Below, piece after piece: positions 32,978 through 42,467 of a stretch of DNA of 64,000 nucleotides. Below the pieces are notes generated by a model. That model was not told the origin of the DNA and made no database searches. It was given only the letters and a program-made list of their open reading frames with translations. Source of the DNA: Fen-183 sp036504335 (GTDB lineage Bacteria > Acidobacteriota > Thermoanaerobaculia > UBA5066). Positions within the stretch are counted from its first letter, which is position 1; each line of letters opens with the position of its first letter. A program made the translations under genes and the position numbers. The stretch covers positions 1-64,000 of the forward strand of contig DASXVJ010000033.1 of the NCBI GenBank assembly GCA_036504335.1, written 5' to 3'.

Positions 32978-34159
32978 ATGACGAGCCTCATCGACTACTG
33001 CCGCGCCGAGATCGAGTCTCTGAAGGCCGCGAAGACCTGGAAGAAGGAGCGCGTCCTCGAGGGACCGACCGGCGCCCGCGTGCGCGTGGACGGGCGCGGC
33101 GTGCTCATGCTCACGTCCAACAACTACCTCGGTTTCGCGAACCATCCCCGCGTCGTGGACGCCGCGCGCAACGCGCTGGGCCGATGGGGGAACGGCCTCG
33201 GCTCCGTGCGCTTCATCTGCGGGACGCAGCAGCTCCACAAGGACCTCGAGGCCGCGATCTCGAAGTTCTTCGGCGCCGAGGACACGATCCTCTACATGTC
33301 CTGCTGGAACGCGAACGAGGGCCTCTTCGCGCCGCTGCTCGGCGAAGAGGACGCGCTCCTCTCCGACGCGCTCAATCACGCGTCGATCATCGACGGCATC
33401 CGCCTGTGCAAGGCGAAGCGATTCCTCGTCCCGCACGGCGACCTCGCCGCCCTCGAGACGGCGCTCAAGGAGTCCCAGGCCCAGCGCCGGCGCCTCTTCA
33501 TCACGGACGGCGTCTTCTCCATGGAGGGCGAGATCGGGCCGCTCGGCGCGTTCGCGGAGCTCTGCGAGAAGTACGACGCGACGATGGTCGTCGACGACTC
33601 GCATGCGACCGGCGTCCTCGGCAAGACCGGGCGCGGGTCGGCCGAGGAGCTCGGCGTCATGGAGAAGGTGAAGATCTTCACCTCCACGCTCGGCAAGGCG
33701 ATGGGCTCGGCGGCCGGCGGCTTCACGACGGGCCCGGCGCCGGTCGTCGACCTCCTGCGCCAGCGCTCGCGCACGTCGCTCTTCTCGAACGCGCTCCCGC
33801 CGGCGGTCGCCGCCGGGTCGCTCGAGGCGTTCCGGATGCTCATGGAAGACCCCGCGCCCGCGCTGAAGGTGCAGAAGAACGCGAAGACGTTCCGCGCGAA
33901 GATGACGGCGGCGGGCTTCAGGATTCCCGACGGCATCCACCCGATCGTCCCCGTCATCGTCGGCGACACGGCAAAGGCGCTCGCGATGAGCAACGCGCTC
34001 TTCGAGAAGGGCGTCTACGTCTCGGGGTTCGGCTTCCCCGTCGTCCCGCAGGGCCACGCGCGCCTCAGGTGCCAGATCTCGGCCGTCCACTCGGACGACG
34101 ACCTGCAGGAGGCCGTGGACGCCTTCATCGCCGTCGGCAGGGAGTTCGGCGTCGTCTGA
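32978..34159 (+). CDS. kbl: Glycine C-acetyltransferase (2-amino-3-ketobutyrate CoA ligase)
   Basis: A 393-residue PLP enzyme of the alpha-oxoamine synthase family. It cleaves 2-amino-3-ketobutyrate with CoA to glycine and acetyl-CoA in threonine breakdown. Features are SNNYLGFANHP near residue 48, GSVRFICGTQQLHKDLE near 75, the DDSHATGVLG Asp/His pair that binds PLP and TSTLGKAMGSAAGG with the Schiff-base Lys near 243. The sequence follows Kbl more closely than BioF or serine palmitoyltransferase. The usual partner threonine dehydrogenase (tdh) is not next to it. Confidence 0.9.
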   Translation: MTSLIDYCRAEIESLKAAKTWKKERVLEGPTGARVRVDGRGVLMLTSNNYLGFANHPRVVDAARNALGRWGNGLGSVRFICGTQQLHKDLEAAISKFFGAEDTILYMSCWNANEGLFAPLLGEEDALLSDALNHASIIDGIRLCKAKRFLVPHGDLAALETALKESQAQRRRLFITDGVFSMEGEIGPLGAFAELCEKYDATMVVDDSHATGVLGKTGRGSAEELGVMEKVKIFTSTLGKAMGSAAGGFTTGPAPVVDLLRQRSRTSLFSNALPPAVAAGSLEAFRMLMEDPAPALKVQKNAKTFRAKMTAAGFRIPDGIHPIVPVIVGDTAKALAMSNALFEKGVYVSGFGFPVVPQGHARLRCQISAVHSDDDLQEAVDAFIAVGREFGVV

Positions 34160-34162
34160 GGT

Positions 34163-34564
34163 CTAAGGCACGACCGAGACGTGGAAGTGGACCTGCACCG
34201 TCGGGTAACTGAACCCGGCCGGCAGCGGGTCGAACGGCGCGGCGGCCTTCACGGCCTTGAGCGCGGCCGCATCCCAGCCCTTCTTTCCCGACGACATCGA
34301 GATCTCCGTCGTCGCGAGCGCGCCGTCCTTCGCGATGACGGCCTGAACGACGGTCTTCTTCCCCACGGCCGGGACGTCGGCGGCCGCCGGTGTCTTCCAT
34401 TTCGCGGCGACCTTTTCGTACGTCTTCTTCTGGTAGACGGGGTCGTGCAGCGTCGTCTGGAAGTAGCACTCCAGCGACGGGCGTCCCGCCGCGAAAGCCG
34501 CGGCCGCGAGGAGGAGCATCGCCGCGGCCGCGAGGGCCGCCGCGACGAACTGGTGCCGTCTCAC
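34163..34564 (-). CDS. Exported TonB C-terminal-domain-like protein
   Basis: A 133-residue protein with an N-terminal signal sequence (to about residue 26). The rest resembles the TonB C-terminal fold: VVQAVIAKDGALATTEISMSSGKKGWDAAALKAVKAAAPFDPLPAGF follows the 'v.v.i..dG.v....v..ssG...lD.aAl.Av...pf.PlP.g' pattern. It lacks the proline-rich spacer and membrane anchor of true TonB, so it is probably a free periplasmic protein. GTG at 34564 overlaps the SprT-like gene by 4 nt. Confidence 0.75.
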   Translation of the reverse strand: MRRHQFVAAALAAAAMLLLAAAAFAAGRPSLECYFQTTLHDPVYQKKTYEKVAAKWKTPAAADVPAVGKKTVVQAVIAKDGALATTEISMSSGKKGWDAAALKAVKAAAPFDPLPAGFSYPTVQVHFHVSVVP

Positions 34565-35133
34565 GCCCGGCCTCCCCGCGCGGGCTTCGGCCGCCGCACG
34601 AGAACGAGGCGCGCCGGCCGGCCCGCGCGCTCGCACGCCGCGCAGAGGCGCGCGCGGCCGAACGCCGTGCGGCGCGTCCACTCCTCCGCGCAGCCCGGGC
34701 AGCGGTACGCGTAGCGCGCGTTGCTTTCGCGGACACGCCGCAGGCGCTCCGTCTCGGGCGCGGCCGTGCGCACGACGCCGAGCTCGCGCGCGATCGCCCA
34801 GAAGCGCGGCGAGTGGCCTTCCTCCGCGCCCCAGCGCGTCGCGCAGATCGCGTGCGCCGTCTCGTGGAGGAGCGTCTGGAGCCGGTCGTCCGCGCTCATG
34901 TGGCTCGAGACGCGGATCACGTGCGGGTCGCCGCGCGTCCCGTACTGGATGACGCCGCCCGTCGCGCGGCGGCCCGAGAGCATCACGCGCGCGGGCGGGA
35001 GGCCGTGCGCCTTCGCGAGCGCGTCGTAGCGCGCCTGCAGGTCGCGCTCGCCGGCGCGGACCTCCTCGAGAGGCGGGTCGTCGTCCCGAAACAGGTCGAG
35101 CTGGACGAGGGAGCCGGAGCGGACTGCGTCCAT
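34561..35133 (-). CDS. SprT-like zinc metalloprotease domain protein
   Basis: A 190-residue protein. HETAH near residue 90 is an HExxH zinc site, with a downstream His (GHSPRFW) as likely third ligand, the SprT/Spartan arrangement. A C-terminal zinc ribbon has CPGC and CAAC pairs. Spartan-type proteases degrade DNA-protein crosslinks in eukaryotes; bacterial members are less well known. It overlaps the TonB-like gene by 4 nt, an association with no evident shared function. Confidence 0.82.
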   Translation of the reverse strand: MDAVRSGSLVQLDLFRDDDPPLEEVRAGERDLQARYDALAKAHGLPPARVMLSGRRATGGVIQYGTRGDPHVIRVSSHMSADDRLQTLLHETAHAICATRWGAEEGHSPRFWAIARELGVVRTAAPETERLRRVRESNARYAYRCPGCAEEWTRRTAFGRARLCAACERAGRPARLVLVRRPKPARGGRA

Positions 35134-35148
35134 CGGCGGGCCTCCACG

Positions 35149-35739
35149 TCACGCTCCCCACATCGCGTCGCGATGGGGGGCGAGGGGTTTGTGCAGCACG
35201 AGAGCGGCGGCCGCCGCGGCGACCACCGCGGCGAGAAGCTCCAGGAGAGGCACAGGCCGGCCGTGCGAGACGACGGGAGCGGCCGCCTTCACGGCCCAGA
35301 CGGCGGCGAGCGCGGCGCCGCCCGGGAGCGTCGAGCCGGTTCCGAGCGCAAGCCACGCGAGCCCGAGGCCCAGCGCGAAGGCGACGAGGTACGCGTGGAC
35401 GAGCCCGAGGACCGGCGGCCCGTCGAAGAGCGCGCCGAACGAGAGGCGTGCGGCCGCCATCGGGATCGCGCCGAGCGCCGCGACGGCCGGCGCCGCGAGG
35501 CCCGCGGGGACCTTCGCGCGCAGCCACCCGTAAAAGGCGCCGCGCACGACGCGCTCGAAGGCGAACGCGCCGGCGACCGCGAGCGGCACGAGCCACGCGA
35601 GGTGCGCGGCGTCGACGTCGCCCGAGAAGGACGCATAGTGCAGGAGCCGCGCGACGGGCAGGTACGAGAGCGCGGCGACGGCGAAAACGAGGGCCGCGCC
35701 GGCCGCGAGCGCGGGAGCGCGTCTCTCAGATGGCTCCAC
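35149..35739 (-). CDS. Integral membrane protein, possibly degenerate CPBP-type
   Basis: A 196-residue, Ala/Leu-rich protein with about six membrane helices starting at GTG 35739. FERVVRGAFYGWL near residue 62 and GLVHAYLVAFALGLGLAWL near 115 recall the ExxxR and H motifs of CPBP intramembrane proteases, but the usual double Glu is missing. It could be an inactive relative or an unrelated membrane protein. It lies 15 bp upstream of the SprT-like gene on the same strand and may be cotranscribed. Confidence 0.55.
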   Translation of the reverse strand: MEPSERRAPALAAGAALVFAVAALSYLPVARLLHYASFSGDVDAAHLAWLVPLAVAGAFAFERVVRGAFYGWLRAKVPAGLAAPAVAALGAIPMAAARLSFGALFDGPPVLGLVHAYLVAFALGLGLAWLALGTGSTLPGGAALAAVWAVKAAAPVVSHGRPVPLLELLAAVVAAAAAALVLHKPLAPHRDAMWGA

Positions 35740-35759
35740 GCACGAATGGTAGCAGGATC

Positions 35760-35765
35760 TAGACT
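35760..35765 (+). promoter_or_regulatory. TAGACT -10-like box 9 nt before the hydroxyisobutyrate dehydrogenase-like gene
   Basis: TAGACT ends 9 nt before the ATG at 35775. The intervening bases hold no purine-rich ribosome site, so a leaderless start is plausible. Confidence 0.3.
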
Positions 35766-35774
35766 CGCGTCACC

Positions 35775-36686
35775 ATGACGAACTCCCCGCTTCAGCGCGT
35801 CGCCTTCGTCGGCCTCGGCACGATGGGCCGCCCGATGGCGGCGAACCTCGCACGCGCCGGATTCCCCCTCTCCCTCGCCACGAAGACTCCCGGCAAGGCG
35901 GCGACGATCGCCGCCGAGCTCTCCGCCGGCGGCCGCGACGTGCGCGCGGCCTCGACGCCTGCGGACGCGGCGCGCGGCGCTTCCGTGATCGTCTCGTGCG
36001 TTCCCGACGCCCCCGAGGTCGAGGAGGTCCACCTCGGCGCCGGCGGCACCGCCGCAGGCGCGTCACGGGGCGCCGTCGTGATCGACTGCTCGACGATCGA
36101 CGCGTCGCATGCCCGCGCCGTCGCCGTCGCCCTCGCCGAGAAGGGAATCGCCTTCCTCGACGCGCCCGTCTCCGGCGGCCAGAAGGGCGCCGTGGAGGGA
36201 ACGCTCACGTTCTTCGTCGGCGGCGATGCGGCCGCCCTCGAGAAGGCGCGGCCCGTCTTCGAGGCGCTGGGCAGGCGCATCACGCACCTCGGACCTTCCG
36301 GCGCGGGACAGCTCGGCAAGGCGGCGAACCAGATCCTCGTCGCGAACAACCTCATGGCCGTTTCCGAGGCCCTCGCGTTCGCCGCGAAGGCGGGCCTCCC
36401 GCTCGGGCCGCTCCACGAGGCGCTCGTCGGCGGCGCGGCGCGCTCGTGGGCGCTCGAGGTCCTCGGCCAGAAGATGATCGACCGCGACTTCAAGCCCGCG
36501 TTCGCGGTGAAGCATCAGCAGAAGGACCTCGCGATCGTCCTCCGGAACGCGCGCGCCGCGGGCGTCCCGCTGCCGGGCGTCGCGCTCGTCCACCAGCTCC
36601 TCGCGTCGCTCGAGGCCGAAGGCCGCGGCGAGGACGGTACGCAGGCGCTCCTCACGGTCTACGAACGGCTCGCCGGCGGAGGATAG
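35775..36686 (+). CDS. 3-hydroxyisobutyrate dehydrogenase/tartronate semialdehyde reductase-like oxidoreductase
   Basis: A 303-residue beta-hydroxyacid dehydrogenase. VAFVGLGTMGRPMAANLARAG at the N-terminus is the Rossmann and family signature. FLDAPVSGGQKGAVEGTLTFFVGG is the substrate-binding motif and GAGQLGKAANQ carries the catalytic Lys near residue 177. It should oxidise or reduce a 3-hydroxy acid with NAD(P); the exact substrate (hydroxyisobutyrate, tartronate semialdehyde or succinic semialdehyde) cannot be told from sequence alone. No valine or glyoxylate pathway gene is adjacent. Confidence 0.9.
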   Translation: MTNSPLQRVAFVGLGTMGRPMAANLARAGFPLSLATKTPGKAATIAAELSAGGRDVRAASTPADAARGASVIVSCVPDAPEVEEVHLGAGGTAAGASRGAVVIDCSTIDASHARAVAVALAEKGIAFLDAPVSGGQKGAVEGTLTFFVGGDAAALEKARPVFEALGRRITHLGPSGAGQLGKAANQILVANNLMAVSEALAFAAKAGLPLGPLHEALVGGAARSWALEVLGQKMIDRDFKPAFAVKHQQKDLAIVLRNARAAGVPLPGVALVHQLLASLEAEGRGEDGTQALLTVYERLAGGG

Positions 36687-36708
36687 GATTCTGAGACTGG
36701 AGGTTTCG

Positions 36709-37179
36709 ATGAAACGCCTCGGCCTGACGTCTCTCGCGCTCCTCGCAGCCGCCGCCTCCCTCTCGCTCGCGGCCGCCGAACCGGCTCAGAAGGGGAAGTT
36801 CGAGAAGAGCTTCCCTTTCACCGGCGACAAGGACATCAAGATCGGCTTCAAGTACCACGACGTCACGATCGAGTCCTTCCGCATCCGCCACTGGCCCGAC
36901 GGCGACGACATTCGCAAGGGCGAGAAGGATCACTCCGACACGCACACGTCCTGGGTCGACTTCACGTACTCGAACCGCGACGACGGCCACGACTACAAGT
37001 GCACCTACACGGTGACGGTCCCGGGCGGGCCGAACGGCGTCTACGGGAAGAACGACCGGACCGCGACGCTCGACAAGGGAAAGCGCGACGACACGAACAA
37101 GCTGTCGCTGCGCATGAAGACCCACGAGTACAGGCTCGCCAAGACGATCAAGATCTCGCTCGAGGTCTGGCGGAAGTAG
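36709..37179 (+). CDS. Exported protein of unknown function
   Basis: A 156-residue protein with a signal peptide (MKRLGLTSLALLAAAASLSLAAAE). The mature part is polar, rich in Lys, Asp and Thr, and predicted beta-rich from alternating residues. It has one Cys and no enzyme motif. GGAGG precedes the ATG with good spacing. I do not recognise a family. Lys-rich content differs from most neighbours but codon use is normal for the window. Confidence 0.7.
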   Translation: MKRLGLTSLALLAAAASLSLAAAEPAQKGKFEKSFPFTGDKDIKIGFKYHDVTIESFRIRHWPDGDDIRKGEKDHSDTHTSWVDFTYSNRDDGHDYKCTYTVTVPGGPNGVYGKNDRTATLDKGKRDDTNKLSLRMKTHEYRLAKTIKISLEVWRK

Positions 37180-37183
37180 CCGC

Positions 37184-37423
37184 TCAGGCGCAGGCGCGCG
37201 CGGGCCGCGATGAGTCCTGCTCTTCGCGCCACTGGGCGCGCCGGCGGCGGTAGTCGTCGTCGGCCTGCCGGGCGAGGACGCGCCGGTAATCCCGCTTGAG
37301 GCGCGCGATCTCCTCGGCGAGGAGCACGCGCTCCCCGGCGCCGGCGGCCTGGAGCTCGCCCTCGCGGATCTCGATCTGCGCCCTCAGGACGCGCGCTTCG
37401 TGAAGTTCCGCCGCGGATTCCAT
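37184..37423 (-). CDS. Small helical protein of unknown function
   Basis: A 79-residue reading of Glu/Arg/Ala-rich, probably coiled-coil sequence (EIARLKRDYRRVLARQADDDYRRRRAQWREEQ). No signal peptide, no clear ribosome site and no recognised family. It fills the space between two plus-strand genes and its heptad-like pattern argues for a real protein, but it could be spurious. Confidence 0.45.
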   Translation of the reverse strand: MESAAELHEARVLRAQIEIREGELQAAGAGERVLLAEEIARLKRDYRRVLARQADDDYRRRRAQWREEQDSSRPARACA

Positions 37424-37516
37424 GATTCCCGGATCCCCTTTCCTCGCGGCCCCGAAGGGCCTGCTGCCTAGAGAAGACGCAATTCGCGCCGAAAAGTTTC
37501 AACCCCAAACCGGAGG

Positions 37517-38176
37517 ATGGCCCCCCGGCGTAAAAAGGGGATGATGCCCTCGCGTTTCGCTCCGATCGGATTCGTTCTGCTCGGGGCGGCAGGAGTCGCC
37601 TTGGCCACCGAAGAACCGAAGTATCGCATTGAAAAGGATTACGGATCGTTCGAGGTCCGCGTCTACGAGCCCACGGTCGTCGCGGAGACGGTCGTGACGG
37701 GCTCGTTCGGCGACGGGTCTAACGAGGGCTTCCGCCGCCTGGCGGGCTACATCTTCGGCGCCAATGACGGCGGCCGGAAGTTCGCCATGACGGCGCCCGT
37801 CGGCGCCGAGCCGGCTCCTCGTGCGAAGGGGACGTCGATCGCGATGACCGCGCCCGTCGGATCGGAGAAGACGGCCGAGGGCTGGGTCGTCTCGTTCACG
37901 ATGCCCTCGTCCCTCACGCTGAAGACGCTGCCCGTCCCCGACGACGCGCGCGTGCGGCTGCGCGAGGTGCCCGGGCGGCGCGTGGCCGCGGTGCGCTTCT
38001 CGGGAACCTGGGGCGCGGAAAAATTCGAGGCGCTCGCGGCGAAGCTCGAATCCGACGCGAAGGCAGCCGGGCTCTCTCCTTCCGACGCGCCCCCGATCTT
38101 CGCCCGGTACAACCCGCCGTGGACGCCGTGGTTCCTGCGGCGGAACGAGGTCCTGATTCCGCTCGAAGGGCGCTGA
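37517..38176 (+). CDS. SOUL-family haem-binding protein
   Basis: A 219-residue exported protein. The SOUL/HBP domain starts after the signal peptide with EEPKYRIEKDYGSFEVRVYEPTVVAET and contains FAMTAPVG and IAMTAPVGSEK, the family's paired 'MTAPV' strands. The end, RYNPPWTPWFLRRNEV, is also typical. SOUL proteins bind haem or tetrapyrroles weakly; the bacterial role is unclear. The first ATG (37517) abuts GGAGG directly, so the real start may be ATG 37541 or 37544 (after AAAAGGGG), which keep the signal peptide. Confidence 0.85.
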   Translation: MAPRRKKGMMPSRFAPIGFVLLGAAGVALATEEPKYRIEKDYGSFEVRVYEPTVVAETVVTGSFGDGSNEGFRRLAGYIFGANDGGRKFAMTAPVGAEPAPRAKGTSIAMTAPVGSEKTAEGWVVSFTMPSSLTLKTLPVPDDARVRLREVPGRRVAAVRFSGTWGAEKFEALAAKLESDAKAAGLSPSDAPPIFARYNPPWTPWFLRRNEVLIPLEGR

Positions 38177-38189
38177 CCCGGACGAGCCT

Positions 38190-39247
<1,058 letters not shown>

Positions 39248-39251
<4 letters not shown>

Positions 39252-39580
39252 ATCGAGGCTTTCCGGGCGTGCTCGAGCATCTGCATCCCGTGTACGAGCG
39301 ACGCGCCCCCGCGGATCGCCGCCGTGACGTGAACGGCCTCGGTCATCTGCTCGAGATCCGCCCCGTTCTTCAGGCTCTCCTGCGTGTACGCGTCGATGCA
39401 GTAGGGGCACTGGACCGCGTGGGCCACGGCGAGCGCGATGAGCGCCTTCTCCCGCGCCGAGAGCGCGCCGTCGGCGAAGACGGCGCCGTACCAGGCGAAG
39501 AACTTGTCGGCGAGCTCCTTGTTGCCCTCGGCGATCGACGCGAAGTGCGCGAGATGCTCCTGCTTGTAATAAGCGTCCAT
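39248..39580 (-). CDS. AhpD/carboxymuconolactone decarboxylase-like protein of the arsenosugar locus
   Basis: A 110-residue all-alpha AhpD-like protein. CPYC near residue 57 (in AHAVQCPYCIDAYTQ) is the redox Cys pair, followed by the conserved His-containing helix. Small AhpD-like proteins of this exact type are encoded next to arsS in many bacteria and are named arsenosugar-associated peroxidase-like. Four-base overlap with arsS supports joint function, perhaps protecting or reducing the arsenic intermediate. ATG at 39580 follows a GAGGGG stretch. Confidence 0.85.
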
Positions 39581-39669
39581 GGGCCCCCCTCAAGCGGCCG
39601 GGATTCTGGCACGCGAAGGGGTGCCTCCCGGGAATCGCGGGAAAGACCCTTTCTATTCCTCGAGGGCGC

Positions 39670-40587
39670 CTACGCGCGCAGCGCCTTGATCTTCCCGAGG
39701 TGGGCGTCGCCGTGGTTCGCGAGGCGGACCGCCAGCTGTTCGACCGTCATCTCGCCCGCCTCCGGGTGCAACCCGGTCTTCTGCCAGCCCTCGTGAGGGA
39801 GCGCGCGCAGGAGGGCGATCGAGTCCTCCCGCAGGCGCTTGAACTCCTTGGCGACCTCGGCGGGGTCGGCCTCGGCGTACTTGAGGGCCTCGGCCGCGCG
39901 GTCGTTGTCCAGCATCCAGAACGACGGCTTCTCGCCGAACGCCATTTGCGAGAAGCGGCTCTGATAGACGCGCTCGATGTCCCGGACGTGCGCGGCGTGC
40001 TCGATCATCGACCACTTTCCGCCCGCGGCCTTCTTGCGGAGGACGTCGTCCGCGGCGCCCTTCAGCGCCGCAGCGAGCGCGGCCGGCGCCGAGGCGAGGC
40101 GCTCGAGCACCGCATGGCGCCGCTTGATGGCCTCGATCTGGCGGAGGTGCGCCTCGTCGTTCCCCACCGCGTGTCGCTGGATGATGTCTTCCATCGTGAG
40201 GCGGCCCGCGGTGGCGTGGATGCCGGCGCGCGCCCACTGGGCCTTGCCGGCCTTGCGCAGGAGCTGGAGCGTCTGGCGGCGCAGCGCCACCCATTCGCGC
40301 ACGACCTCGGGCGCCTTCTGGCTGCGGTAGCCCCTCACGATCGCGAACGCTTCGCCTTCGAGGTTCGGCAGGGCCGGCTCGTTCTCGGCGAGGATGCGCG
40401 TGTAGCGCTCGATGTACGCCTCGCGTTCCATGTCACGCATGTGGCAGAGGATCTCGAGGATGGACCACTTGCCGGGCGCGGGCGTCCAGAGGAGGACCTT
40501 TTTCGACAGCCCCTTGAGGGCGGCCTTCAGCGTCTGCGGCGTCGTGGCGAGGGTCTCGAAATAGCGGCGGCGTTCGAAGTCTTCCAT
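39670..40587 (-). CDS. Tandem DinB-like four-helix protein
   Basis: A 305-residue protein with two DinB_2 domains. The first spans about 1-150 (WSILEILCHMRDMERE; GRLTMEDIIQRHAVGNDEAHL) and the second about 155-305 (WSMIEHAAHVRDIERV; GEMTVEQLAVRLANHGDAHL). Each has the helix His (H-x2-D-x2-E) and the late H...H pair that bind a divalent metal. DinB proteins include thiol-dependent transferases and many of unknown role. Internal duplication is plain. It lies 10 bp after the kinase-like gene on the same strand. Confidence 0.82.
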   Translation of the reverse strand: MEDFERRRYFETLATTPQTLKAALKGLSKKVLLWTPAPGKWSILEILCHMRDMEREAYIERYTRILAENEPALPNLEGEAFAIVRGYRSQKAPEVVREWVALRRQTLQLLRKAGKAQWARAGIHATAGRLTMEDIIQRHAVGNDEAHLRQIEAIKRRHAVLERLASAPAALAAALKGAADDVLRKKAAGGKWSMIEHAAHVRDIERVYQSRFSQMAFGEKPSFWMLDNDRAAEALKYAEADPAEVAKEFKRLREDSIALLRALPHEGWQKTGLHPEAGEMTVEQLAVRLANHGDAHLGKIKALRA

Positions 40588-40596
40588 GGGGTCTCC

Positions 40597-41193
40597 TCAG
40601 CCGGCGCGGACGCCGTTCAGGGGTTTTTCGAGCTCCGGGAACAGGAGCTCCTGCGGCTTGAGCCGCGGGAGCAGGGTGTCGAGGACGTTCTGGGACCAGT
40701 CGGCGCGCCGCACGGGGTCGAGGACGACGTGCGGCACGCCCCACACGGCGAGCAACTGCTGGATCGAGCGGTCGATCTCGTGCTGGAACGCGAGGTCCGT
40801 GTCGCGCACGCCGTCGAACCGCGGGTCGCCCACGATCGGCACCTTGAAGAGCGCGTCGTACGAGCGCGTCCAGCTCCGGACGAGGCCTTCGAGGACCGCC
40901 TCCTCCGGTGCGCCCGTGAAGGCGCGCTTCATGTAGCAGTAGTTGTCGAGGACCGCGCGGTCGCAGAACACGACGTCGGCTTTCGCCTCGGCCTGGAGCT
41001 CCCACGCGATCTGGGTGTGGAGGATCCAGGACTGCGCCTTGAGCGTCGTGTCCCGGTTGATCGGGAGCGGGCACTCGCGCGCGACCTCGCGGACGAGCTC
41101 GACGGTGAGGTCCCGCTTCTTGAGCGCCGCGGCGAGGTCGTAACAGAGCGTGGTCTTTCCGACCCCGTGCGTGCCGATGAACGCGACCTTCAT
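40597..41193 (-). CDS. P-loop kinase-like ATPase (AAA_28/NadR-like)
   Basis: A 198-residue P-loop protein. Walker A is GTHGVGKTT at residue 7; CDRAVLDNYCYMKRA near residue 72 is the Asp-Arg lid/Walker B region of nucleoside- and nucleotide-kinase-like proteins. A single late Arg-rich strand follows. It probably phosphorylates a small molecule or nucleotide, but the acceptor is unknown. ATG at 41193 has TACTCT 9 nt upstream on this strand. It precedes the DinB pair by 10 bp. Confidence 0.75.
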   Translation of the reverse strand: MKVAFIGTHGVGKTTLCYDLAAALKKRDLTVELVREVARECPLPINRDTTLKAQSWILHTQIAWELQAEAKADVVFCDRAVLDNYCYMKRAFTGAPEEAVLEGLVRSWTRSYDALFKVPIVGDPRFDGVRDTDLAFQHEIDRSIQQLLAVWGVPHVVLDPVRRADWSQNVLDTLLPRLKPQELLFPELEKPLNGVRAG

Positions 41194-41202
41194 GGGACGC
41201 CG

Positions 41203-41208
41203 AGAGTA
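41203..41208 (-). promoter_or_regulatory. TACTCT -10-like box 9 nt before the P-loop kinase gene
   Basis: On the minus strand TACTCT ends 9 nt before the ATG at 41193, with CGGCGTCCC between and no ribosome site, as in a leaderless promoter. Confidence 0.3.
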
Positions 41209-41349
41209 TCGCAGCCGGGTGGACGGTGACGCCTCTCACCGATCCCCACCCCCGGCGCTCCGGGGCCACGCGTTGGCGCGCCCGGCCTACGCGTCTCCCT
41301 CGATTTCAGGTGCGAATCGGACTAAGTTGCCGGGAATCAAGGAGGCAAC

Positions 41350-41913
41350 ATGAGAACTCGCCACCCCCTCGTCACGACGATGCTCGTCGCGGTCCTGCTC
41401 CTCGCCGTGAGTCCCATGCCCGCGCCCATCTACATGAACATACCGAACGGGGAGATGCTGGACCTTCGGTCCAAGGTCGAACTCAAGCAGGCGGTGCTGT
41501 GCGACGGCAGCGTCCGTCTCGAACCCGGCTTCTATGACGTCAGCTTCAAGTCTCTCGGCGACGGTTCCGTTCGCGCCACGATCAGCGGCAACGGCAGGAC
41601 CTGCCATCCGACCGGCAAGGTCCAGGGCCACGAGGTCGTCGTCCAGGGCGGCCTGCAGCCCGGGGCGGCCGAGTCCGTGCAGAAAATCCAGCCTGGCGCC
41701 GCGAACGCGGTCGTCGTGCAGGGCGGCAGGCAGTCCAGCGCCCCGCCGACCTTCGCGACCATGGGCTTCACGCCGGGGAGCATTCCGGTGCCGCAGCTGC
41801 AGGGAAACAGGCTGAACCTCGTCGTCAAGGGCCAGGGATCGAACCAGATCCTGATCGGACTCCTGCTTCCTGCGGTCCAGAGGGTCCGCGAGGCCGCAAG
41901 CAAACCCCATTGA
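41350..41913 (+). CDS. Exported protein of a local paralogous pair, pseudopilin-helix-like C-terminus (copy A)
   Basis: A 187-residue exported protein (signal peptide to about residue 24). The middle is beta-rich with VVVQGG twice and GFYDVSFKSLG. The last ~25 residues, SNQILIGLLLPAVQRVREA, look like the helix after the cleavage site of DUF1559-type pseudopilins ('ILIALLLPAVQAAREAAR') but lie at the C-terminus. The next gene encodes a paralogue sharing these segments. GGAGG precedes the ATG at 41350. I know no described family for it. Confidence 0.75.
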   Translation: MRTRHPLVTTMLVAVLLLAVSPMPAPIYMNIPNGEMLDLRSKVELKQAVLCDGSVRLEPGFYDVSFKSLGDGSVRATISGNGRTCHPTGKVQGHEVVVQGGLQPGAAESVQKIQPGAANAVVVQGGRQSSAPPTFATMGFTPGSIPVPQLQGNRLNLVVKGQGSNQILIGLLLPAVQRVREAASKPH

Positions 41914-41938
41914 TCACGTGCCCCAAAAGGAGGCTTCG

Positions 41939-42463
41939 ATGAAGATTCGCCGTCCGCTCCTCGTGCCGGTCCTCTCGGCCCTCGTCCTTTCCGCTTTCGC
42001 CGTCGCCTCCGCGATGCCGACCGCCGTCGAGCGCGGCGTCGTCGTCCAGGGCGGCCTCCAGTTCCAGAAGACGATCGTCCTCGACCAGAACCTGAAGACG
42101 GAAGGCGGCGGCACCCTCCTGAAGGGCTCGTACGAGGTCCGCTTCGAGTCGCTCGGAAGCAACAGGGTCCGCGCGTCGTTCTTTCAGGGCGCGACGAAGC
42201 GGGGCGAGGCGAACGGGATCATCATCGTGAGCGGCAATCAGACCAGCCCCGGGGGCGGCCCGCACACCGCCGGTCACGGGTTCGGCCACGTCAAGTTCGG
42301 CCCGGAGTACGGCTTCAAGCAGGGTGCCGGAAAGCTCGACCTCGTCGTGGGGCAGCAGGGCACGAACCAGATCCTGATCGGGCTCCTGCTCCCCGCGGTC
42401 CAGAAGGGCGGCATCGTCACGCCGACCGATCTGCACGGAGTGAAGCTCCAGCCCGCCAAGTGA
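41939..42463 (+). CDS. Exported protein of a local paralogous pair (copy B)
   Basis: A 174-residue paralogue of the preceding gene. The signal peptide ends about residue 25. It shares VVVQGGLQ, a GSYEVRFESLG strand like GFYDVSFKSLG, and GTNQILIGLLLPAVQK. After that helix-like segment a 15-residue tail follows, so the hydrophobic helix is not the extreme end. AAAGGAGG lies 7 nt before the ATG at 41939, which rules out the earlier in-frame start. Likely cotranscribed with copy A. Function unknown. Confidence 0.75.
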   Translation: MKIRRPLLVPVLSALVLSAFAVASAMPTAVERGVVVQGGLQFQKTIVLDQNLKTEGGGTLLKGSYEVRFESLGSNRVRASFFQGATKRGEANGIIIVSGNQTSPGGGPHTAGHGFGHVKFGPEYGFKQGAGKLDLVVGQQGTNQILIGLLLPAVQKGGIVTPTDLHGVKLQPAK

Positions 42464-42467
42464 CGCG

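Noticed and set aside
33664..33679. Perfect 16-bp palindrome GGTGAAGATCTTCACC inside kbl
   Set aside because: It encodes conserved Kbl residues (KVKIFTS) and there is no sign of a regulatory role.
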